Translations under genes and position numbers: made by a program | In this document: piece by piece, positions 6,071 through 10,046 of the stretch | How positions within the stretch are numbered: position 1 is the stretch's first letter | Layout: each line of letters begins with the position of its first letter | Notes under the pieces: generated by a model | What the model was told of the DNA's origin: nothing | The model's input: the letters and a program-made list of their open reading frames with translations, nothing else | Databases searched by the model: none | Assembly: GCA_007130265.1 (NCBI GenBank) | Contig: SLST01000440.1 | Coordinates: 1 to 10,046, forward strand | Direction: 5' to 3' | Length of the DNA: 10,046 bases | Source of the DNA: Spirochaetales bacterium | Lineage (GTDB): Bacteria > Spirochaetota > Spirochaetia > DSM-27196 > SLST01

Positions 6071-7114
6071 ATGCCAGCATCCGTTGCCCACACAGACCTC
6101 GACCGTTTTGCTCGCGCGGCACTCGAGGCAGTCGGGGTGTCTGCCGACGACGCAGCCGTCGTCGCCGACTGTCTCGTCTACGCCAACCTCTCCGGGGTCG
6201 ACAGCCACGGGGTCGTTCGCCTGCCCCACTACGTTCGCAGACTGAAGAACGGCACGATCAAGACCGACCCGCGGATCGTCCTCGACCGCCCGAAGCCGGC
6301 GGTCATGCGCGTCGACGGTGACGACGGGCTTGGGCACGTCGTGACCGCACGCGCAGTGGGACAGGGAATCGAGGCGTGCCGGGAAGTCGGCACCGTGACG
6401 ATTTCGATCGGCAGTTCAAGCCACTTTGGAATGGCGGGGTACTATCTGCGCAAGATCACGCAGGCCGGATTCGTCGGCATGGTGACGACGAATACCGACG
6501 CGATGATCGTACCGCCCGGCGCCCGCCGGGCGTTCGTAGGAACGAACCCGCTCGCGTACGGCTTCCCCACCGGCAGCGAGCCCTTCGTGATAGACTTCGC
6601 AACGACACTCGTCGCCTACGGCAAGGTGGCGCTCGCGCGGGCTGAGAACCAGAGCATCCCCGATCACTGGGGAGTGGACGAAGAGGGTGAACCGACGACC
6701 GATCCCCACAGGATCCGCGGCATGCATCCGGTCGGCGGGCACAAGGGTGCCGGCCTCGCAATGGCGATCGACCTCTTCTGCGCGATGTTCTCAGGGATGC
6801 CGTTCGGCCCGCACGTGAACAGAATGTACCTGGATATGAACGCGCCCAGGAAGCTCGGCCACTTCATCACGCTCTGGGACGTCGACGCGTTCGTCCCGGT
6901 GGACGAGGTCCGCCGACGGGTGGACCAGTTCATCGCTGAGCTCCACGCACTCCCCACGCGCACAGAGGAGACGAAACTCTTCTTCCCGGGCGAGCCTGAG
7001 GCGCTCCGCAGGGCGGAGCGAGGTGAACACGGCATCCCGATCGAGCCGGGGCTATTGACTGAGTTGCGGGAGCTTGCCGATCAGCTCGGCGTAGACGCCT
7101 CGGCGCTCACGTAA
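6071..7114 (+). CDS. Malate/L-lactate dehydrogenase (Ldh2/YlbC-type) family oxidoreductase
   Basis: This 347-residue NAD(P)-dependent 2-hydroxyacid dehydrogenase belongs to the family that does not use a Rossmann fold (malate, sulfolactate, ureidoglycolate and 2,3-diketogulonate enzymes). Motifs: GVDSHGVVRLPHY (42-54, with conserved Asp44-Ser-His46-Gly), SSSHFG (115-120; His118 is the family catalytic position), GTNPLAYGFP (157-166), VIDFATT (173-179) and GGHKGAGLA (222-230). Length is typical. ATG 6071 has AGGAG five bases upstream. It appears monocistronic, between the ABC operon and a hairpin. Members differ mainly in substrate, so malate against another 2-hydroxyacid cannot be settled from sequence by eye. 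Similar enzymes often serve organic-acid or ureide catabolism, but no such neighbours are present. Confidence 0.92.
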   Translation: MPASVAHTDLDRFARAALEAVGVSADDAAVVADCLVYANLSGVDSHGVVRLPHYVRRLKNGTIKTDPRIVLDRPKPAVMRVDGDDGLGHVVTARAVGQGIEACREVGTVTISIGSSSHFGMAGYYLRKITQAGFVGMVTTNTDAMIVPPGARRAFVGTNPLAYGFPTGSEPFVIDFATTLVAYGKVALARAENQSIPDHWGVDEEGEPTTDPHRIRGMHPVGGHKGAGLAMAIDLFCAMFSGMPFGPHVNRMYLDMNAPRKLGHFITLWDVDAFVPVDEVRRRVDQFIAELHALPTRTEETKLFFPGEPEALRRAERGEHGIPIEPGLLTELRELADQLGVDASALT

Positions 7115-7130
7115 GGGCAGAGGCAAAGGT

Positions 7131-7169
7131 CCGGCTGCTCCGCTCCCGCCCGGGGGGCAGAGCAGCCGG
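7131..7169. terminator. Strong hairpin between convergent genes, probable bidirectional terminator
   Basis: CCGGCTGCTC (7131-7140) and GAGCAGCCGG (7160-7169) are perfect 10-base inverted arms. Inside them, 7142-7147 can pair with 7153-7158 after one mismatch, giving a stem of about 16 pairs with a five-base loop. It lies 16 bases past the dehydrogenase stop and 10 bases past the histone stop. There is no long T tract on either strand, only CTTT on the minus side, so termination may be partly Rho-assisted or may serve as 3'-end protection. Confidence 0.7.
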
Positions 7170-7179
7170 TATCAACGTC

Positions 7180-7368
7180 TCACTGGACGTCTTTTTCCTG
7201 AACGGTCTTGCGCTTGTCGGCGATCGCGCTCTGAATCGCGGCGTCGCAGACAGCGCGAATCTTGTCGGACAGCGCGTCGATCACGGCGGCGGAGCACTTC
7301 AGATCGCCCTTGTCCTTGATATACGCCTTGACCTTGGATGCGATAACCAGACTTTCCGTCTCACCCAT
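7180..7368 (-). CDS. Bacterial histone-fold protein (Bd0055/HBb-like), 62 residues
   Basis: This small basic/acidic-mixed protein matches the single histone fold: helix 1 (about 5-19, VIASKVKAYIKDK), loop, long helix 2 (27-51), loop with RKTV (53-56), and a very short third helix ending at residue 62. Arg53, Thr55 and Asp60 reproduce the R-x-T pair and the Arg-Asp spacing of archaeal histones (R52, T54, D59 in HMfB). The strongest resemblance I recall is to the histone Bd0055 of Bdellovibrio and its Leptospira relatives, which also begin VASKVKAYIK and stop soon after RKTV. Those proteins dimerise and coat, bend or wrap DNA. I chose ATG 7368 (AAGGAG at 7380-7375, six bases away) over the ATG at 7401, which lies within the promoter zone. 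It converges on the dehydrogenase and diverges from the PII/Mrp operon. Confidence 0.85.
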   Translation of the reverse strand: MGETESLVIASKVKAYIKDKGDLKCSAAVIDALSDKIRAVCDAAIQSAIADKRKTVQEKDVQ

Positions 7369-7401
7369 TCGTTTCTCCTTCCAGATGATAAGTTGACCCA
7401 T

Positions 7402-7407
7402 AGTATA
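7402..7407 (-). promoter_or_regulatory. Probable -10 box of the histone gene
   Basis: The minus strand reads TATACT at 7407-7402. Initiation would fall near 7395, so the ATG at 7401 would not be transcribed, which supports the start at 7368. No clear -35 is visible 16-18 bases upstream (a GC-rich run lies there), so activation or another sigma preference is possible. Confidence 0.4.
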
Positions 7408-7461
7408 TGGTTCGCCCGCGCGCGTCTGCCCCTCCGCCGCAAAATGTTCCGCGGCGTACCA

Positions 7462-7490
7462 TTGGTCTGCAGACCTTTCTCGGCTATACT
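7462..7490 (+). promoter_or_regulatory. Promoter of the PII/EIIA/Mrp operon
   Basis: TTGGTC (7462-7467), exactly 17 bases, then TATACT (7485-7490), preceded by GGC. The predicted start is at about 7496-7498, only two to four bases before the ATG at 7500. The more upstream start codon in this frame (ATG 7407) is therefore not used. The mRNA would be leaderless or nearly so, and no Shine-Dalgarno is visible before 7500. The interval 7408-7461 between this and the divergent histone promoter holds only GC-rich sequence with a CCGCGG palindrome. Confidence 0.65.
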
Positions 7491-7499
7491 GCGGCGAAG

Positions 7500-7841
7500 A
7501 TGCGCCTGATCGTATTCACGCTGAATCAGGAGGAATTGCTCGAAAGGGTCCTCGAGGCGTACGTCGAGGTCGGAATCACCGGCGCGACGATCCTCGATTC
7601 AGAAGGGATGGGCCATTTCCTCACGTACGAGGTGCCCCTCTTTGCCGACTTTCGGCAGTTCATGAAGGGTAACAAGCCCTACAACAAGACGATCCTCTCG
7701 GTGGTCGAGGACGATGAACTCGTCCATCGCCTTCGAGAGATCCTCGAGGAGGTGTGCGGAGGCCTCGCATCGCCGGGTACCGGGGTACTCTACAGTTTAC
7801 CGGTTGACTTCGCGGTCGGCCTCGTGGGCCAGAAGGAGTAG
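7500..7841 (+). CDS. PII-like signalling protein
   Basis: This 113-residue protein follows the PII (GlnB) ferredoxin-like pattern: a first strand RLIVFTL, helix EELLERVLEAYVEVGITGATIL (11-32), a T-loop region about 36-62 (GMGHFLTYEV...GNKPYNK), strand TILSVVEDDELVHRLREIL, and the C-terminal block GTGVLYSLPVDFAVGL (93-108), comparable to the GDGKIFVSPVEEAIRI of GlnB. The T-loop differs from GlnB: the usual uridylylated Tyr context is absent, so this is a non-canonical PII-like protein rather than GlnB or GlnK. ATG 7500 sits just after the promoter -10. It is first in an operon with EIIA and Mrp genes, and no ammonium transporter or glutamine synthetase is near. The likely role is allosteric control of the antiporter by a small ligand, which is inference. 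Confidence 0.82.
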   Translation: MRLIVFTLNQEELLERVLEAYVEVGITGATILDSEGMGHFLTYEVPLFADFRQFMKGNKPYNKTILSVVEDDELVHRLREILEEVCGGLASPGTGVLYSLPVDFAVGLVGQKE

Positions 7842-7844
7842 CCG

Positions 7845-8312
7845 GTGACCGAACGCATTGCAGACGCCCTTGATACCTCGTGCATCAAGCTCGAGCTGGA
7901 CGGAAAGAGGAAGCTCGATGTCATCCGCGAGTTGGTGACGCTCATAGCGGATGCCGGCAGGATCACCGACGCGGAGCTCGTGACGTCGCAGATCCTCGAT
8001 CGGGAGTCGCTCGCGACGACCGGCATTGGGGGCGGGATAGCGATTCCCCACTGCCTCTCCGAAGCGGCGAGCGAGACGGTGCTCGCAATCGGCCGAAAGC
8101 GTTCGGGCGTGAAGTTCGACGCCGTCGACCGGCGTCCGGTCTCGCTCTTCTTCCTGATGGTCGGACCTCCCGGTGCGCACAACGAGCATCTGAGGCTCTT
8201 GAGCCGGTTGGCGCGCTACCTCCATGATCCGGGTCTCAAGGGAGGCCTGCTCGAGTCAGCGAGTCCGCAGGAGATGCTGGCGCTTTTCGAGGCTCGCGAG
8301 GCGGACCGATGA
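7845..8312 (+). CDS. PTS EIIA domain protein (fructose/Ntr type, EIIA-2)
   Basis: This 155-residue stand-alone EIIA-2 domain shows the phosphorylation motif GGGIAIPHCLSE with His69 as the predicted phospho-acceptor, preceded by LDRESLATTGIG, and the later conserved block HNEHLRLLSRLARYL (112-126). No EIIB or EIIC sugar transport domain is fused or adjacent, which fits a regulatory EIIA such as PtsN rather than a sugar permease. PtsN in E. coli controls K+ transport systems, a parallel to its place here ahead of a cation antiporter. The GTG start at 7845 has AAGGAG at 7833-7838. It begins three bases after the PII-like stop and overlaps mrpE by four bases, so all are co-translated. HPr and EI genes are not in the window. 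Confidence 0.9.
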   Translation: MTERIADALDTSCIKLELDGKRKLDVIRELVTLIADAGRITDAELVTSQILDRESLATTGIGGGIAIPHCLSEAASETVLAIGRKRSGVKFDAVDRRPVSLFFLMVGPPGAHNEHLRLLSRLARYLHDPGLKGGLLESASPQEMLALFEAREADR

Positions 8313-8821
8313 CCGAACGGACCCGGTGGAACATCGCGCGTATCCTTCTCACGACTGCGTACCTGCTCGGCGGGTGGCTGCTCTTCACCTGGAGCCTCGA
8401 GCTCGGATCGATCTTGCTCGGACTGGTGCATGCGGTAGCGATCGCACTGCTCACCTACCCGATCTTCATTGAGGAACACGAAGCGGCCCGGCGCTCTCAC
8501 CTGCCGCGAGTGGAGTTTCTGGGAATCTATCTGCTCGTGCTCGTCTTCAATATGTACGTGGCGAGTTTCAAGGTGCTGTGGCAGATCCTGCGCGGCCGCA
8601 TCAACCCGGGAGTAACCCATTTCCGTACGCGACTTCGCACTGACATCGCCCGAGTCGTGCTCACGAGCTCCATTACGCTGACTCCCGGCACCATCACCCT
8701 GCAGCTCGACGACGACCATCTGATCGTGCACTGGCTCGACGCGCGAACGCGTCACTCCAAGTACGCGAGCAAGCTCATTGCCGGTCCGTACGAGCGGCTC
8801 CTGAGGCGGATATGGGCATAG
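8309..8821 (+). CDS. mrpE: Mrp/Mnh multisubunit cation/H+ antiporter subunit E
   Basis: This 170-residue membrane protein has two to three N-terminal hydrophobic segments (about 9-27, 30-50 and 70-90). A conserved cytoplasmic domain follows, with the MrpE block VLTSSITLTPGTITLQLDDD (117-136) and HWLDA (141-145). MrpE belongs to the Mrp complex, which exchanges Na+ (or K+, Ca2+) for protons in the inner membrane. It supports alkaline-pH and salt tolerance and is needed for assembly or full activity. The ATG overlaps the EIIA stop (ATGA), and the 3' end overlaps mrpF by ten bases. Confidence 0.93.
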   Translation: MTERTRWNIARILLTTAYLLGGWLLFTWSLELGSILLGLVHAVAIALLTYPIFIEEHEAARRSHLPRVEFLGIYLLVLVFNMYVASFKVLWQILRGRINPGVTHFRTRLRTDIARVVLTSSITLTPGTITLQLDDDHLIVHWLDARTRHSKYASKLIAGPYERLLRRIWA

Positions 8822-9087
8822 AGATGGACGACCTGCTGCTTTACGCGATCTACTTCTTCCTGGGCACGAGCGTGCTGGGCGTCATCCGGGTGTTGATCGG
8901 GCCGACGACGGCAGATCGGATGAACGGACTCAATCTCGTGGGCGCCCAGATTCTCGCACTGCTCGTCCTCGTGGCGGTGCGCGAAGGCAGGTCGAACTAT
9001 CTCGACGTTGCCCTCGTGTACGACATATTCGGCTTCATCGGTATCCTCGCGATGGCGCGGTACTTCACGGGAAGGGTGAACGGATGA
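8812..9087 (+). CDS. mrpF: Mrp/Mnh antiporter subunit F
   Basis: This 91-residue protein has three transmembrane helices (about 5-24, 36-54, 63-83). It carries the MrpF signature GPTTADRMNGLNLVG (30-44), in which the charged Asp and Arg sit between helices 1 and 2, and LDVALVYDIFGFIG (64-77). The subunit is small but required in studied Mrp complexes. ATG 8812 with GAGG at 8803-8806 is preferred and overlaps the mrpE end. ATG 8824 (residue 5) is a possible alternative that would remove the overlap. Confidence 0.93.
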   Translation: MGIEMDDLLLYAIYFFLGTSVLGVIRVLIGPTTADRMNGLNLVGAQILALLVLVAVREGRSNYLDVALVYDIFGFIGILAMARYFTGRVNG

Positions 9088-9416
9088 TCTGGGTGGCTCT
9101 CGTCTTTCTCGGCCTCGGCGCAGTCTTCAGTCTCATGGGCAATATCGGGGTGCTCGTCTTCCCCGACGTTTATACGAGACTACAGGCGTCGTCGACCTGC
9201 AGTACGACGTCGGTCTTCTCCGTCTTCGTCGCATGCATGGCGCTGTCCGGCTTCACGCCGATCACCGGGAAGATCCTCGTCATCACACTCTTCTTCTTCG
9301 TCACCAACCCGATATCCGCGCACATCATCGCCCGGTACGCGTGGCAGAGCGAGATCGTCCCGTGGCGTCGCAGCTACGAACAGCGCCGAATGCTGGGGGC
9401 AGAGGCCGATGACTGA
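9084..9416 (+). CDS. mrpG: Mrp/Mnh antiporter subunit G
   Basis: This 110-residue protein has three predicted transmembrane segments (about 2-22, 42-58, 60-80). It contains the family block GVLVFPDVYTRLQASST (22-38). The position usually held by His in the R-x-H-A motif is Gln here, a small deviation. The tail TNPISAHIIARYAW (74-87) is typical of MrpG. It starts on the ATGA overlap with mrpF and overlaps the following gene by eight bases. The same operon encodes E, F and B subunits, so function in the Mrp antiporter is well supported. Confidence 0.93.
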   Translation: MIWVALVFLGLGAVFSLMGNIGVLVFPDVYTRLQASSTCSTTSVFSVFVACMALSGFTPITGKILVITLFFFVTNPISAHIIARYAWQSEIVPWRRSYEQRRMLGAEADD

Positions 9417-9654
9417 AGCGCTCCTTGGCGTCATGCTGGTCCTCGCGCTCCTTGCGCTGCTCTCGCGCGATCTGCTGACCACGGTCGTGCTCATGGGTGT
9501 CTTCAGCCTTGTGAGCTGTTTCTGGTTCTACCTCCTTGGTGCTCCCGACGTCGCCCTGACCGAAGCCGCCGTGGGAACCGGGATCGGGACGGTCGTCTTC
9601 ATATGGGCCGTATTCAAGACCGAACGGAGGGATCATGGGAGCTCGCGCCGTTGA
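9409..9654 (+). CDS. MbhD-like / DUF4040 subunit of the Mrp complex
   Basis: This 81-residue membrane protein has two or three helices and the conserved block LLGAPDVALTEAAVGTGIGT (42-61), the MbhD domain. In classical MrpA this is part of the fused C-terminal region, but here it is a separate gene, as in many archaea and in split-type Mrp operons. The Pro-Asp-Val-Ala-Leu-Thr-Glu stretch carries membrane-embedded acidic residues implicated in cation/proton movement. Its start lies inside the mrpG end, and its own end overlaps the next gene by 20 bases. It is often labelled MrpB N-terminal or hydrogenase subunit D in databases. Confidence 0.88.
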   Translation: MTEALLGVMLVLALLALLSRDLLTTVVLMGVFSLVSCFWFYLLGAPDVALTEAAVGTGIGTVVFIWAVFKTERRDHGSSRR

Positions 9655-9889
9655 GATAGCGGCGGTCGTCGTCGTCGCCCTCTTCCTGATCCTCGCCCTG
9701 GGAGGGGAACACCCCGAGGAGACACCGGTGCGGGCCTATGTGGTCGAACACGGCCTGGAGCAGACGGGCGCGGCGAACCTCGTGACGTCGATCTACCTTG
9801 GCTACCGCGCCTTCGACACACTCGGAGAGACGATCGTGCTGCTGCTCGCGGTCTCGGGCGTCATTCTGCTCGTGGAGCATCGCCAATGA
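9635..9889 (+). CDS. MbhE-like subunit of the Mrp complex
   Basis: This 84-residue protein has two transmembrane helices (about 7-24 and 63-81) flanking a conserved periplasmic-side block, NLVTSIYLGYRAFDTLGETI (48-67). That is the MbhE signature, corresponding to the end of fused MrpA proteins. With the MbhD-like gene it reconstitutes the C-terminal part of MrpA as separate polypeptides. ATG 9635 has GGAGG at 9626-9630. It overlaps the previous gene by 20 bases and the next by four (ATGA), consistent with tight stoichiometric co-translation. Confidence 0.88.
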   Translation: MGARAVEIAAVVVVALFLILALGGEHPEETPVRAYVVEHGLEQTGAANLVTSIYLGYRAFDTLGETIVLLLAVSGVILLVEHRQ

Positions 9890-10046
9890 GGAAAACCGAC
9901 ATACTCGACGTTGTGTCTCGCAAGCTCGCGCCCTTCATGTTTCTCTTCGGGCTCTACCTTGTCAGCTACGGCGACCTCTCTCCGGGTGGAGGGTTCCAGG
10001 GCGGGGTCGTGATCGCCTCCGGCGTCATCCTGCTCGCGATGGCCAA
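9886..10046 (+). CDS. mrpB: Mrp/Mnh antiporter subunit B (MnhB), truncated by window end
   Basis: Only the first 53 codons are present. They show one transmembrane segment (about 14-27) and the diagnostic MnhB motif YGDLSPGGGFQGGVV (27-41), followed by the start of a second helix. The full protein should be about 140 residues. The ATG overlaps the MbhE-like stop (ATGA). The gene is intact up to the edge; the operon presumably continues with MrpC and the MrpD/MrpA-type large subunits beyond 10046. Confidence 0.93.
   Translation, partial: MRKTDILDVVSRKLAPFMFLFGLYLVSYGDLSPGGGFQGGVVIASGVILLAMA

Noticed and set aside
7393..7398. TTGACC on the plus strand near 7393 as a -35 box
   Set aside because: No -10 is found 16-18 bases downstream (a GC-rich run lies there); the operon promoter at 7462-7490 is much better.
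7407..7499. N-terminal extension of the PII-like gene from ATG 7407
   Set aside because: It includes the promoter -35 and -10; the 31 extra residues are low-complexity, and the PII fold begins at the Met encoded at 7500.

Overview
The window is a G+C-rich bacterial chromosome segment (clearly above 55% by eye), densely packed and made up of several short transcription units. Nothing indicates phage, plasmid or insertion-sequence DNA. Three features together point to a free-living, salt- or pH-adapted bacterium of a non-model phylum: a histone-fold protein of the Bdellovibrio/Leptospira type, a YtrA-type GntR/ABC operon, and a split-subunit Mrp antiporter operon headed by a PII-like gene and a PTS EIIA gene. 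A spirochaete is my best guess, but no rRNA or marker gene is present to fix the phylum.

Layout, left to right. (1) Positions 72-1121 (+): a URO-D-superfamily protein related to corrinoid methyltransferases, with the usual Cys pair replaced by Ser. (2) 1190-3004 (+): the ribosome-associated GTPase TypA/BipA. Its P-loop lies upstream of the first ATG, and the only sensible start is an ATT codon with a well-placed Shine-Dalgarno. (3) 3009-3803 (-): a short-chain dehydrogenase, convergent with typA and only 4 bases from it. (4) 3872-6017 (+): a strong promoter with phased repeats, then ABC ATPase, permease, GntR/YtrA regulator and an unlisted 34-residue membrane peptide, all translationally coupled. 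(5) 6071-7114 (+): a Ldh2-family malate/lactate-type dehydrogenase with its own promoter. It ends at a strong hairpin shared with (6) 7180-7368 (-), a 62-residue bacterial histone. (7) 7462-10046 (+): a promoter followed by PII-like protein, PTS EIIA, MrpE, MrpF, MrpG, an MbhD-like subunit, an MbhE-like subunit and MrpB. The operon runs off the right edge and presumably continues with MrpC and MrpD.

How they work together. The ABC operon looks like an autoregulated efflux or envelope-stress unit: the GntR protein is encoded inside the operon it most likely represses. The last operon couples two signalling domains to a multisubunit cation/proton antiporter: a PII fold that usually senses nucleotides or metabolites, and a phosphorylatable EIIA. 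This suggests that energy or nitrogen status tunes Na+/H+ exchange. The divergent histone and PII/Mrp promoters share the interval 7369-7499. No intergenic stretch exceeds 300 bases.
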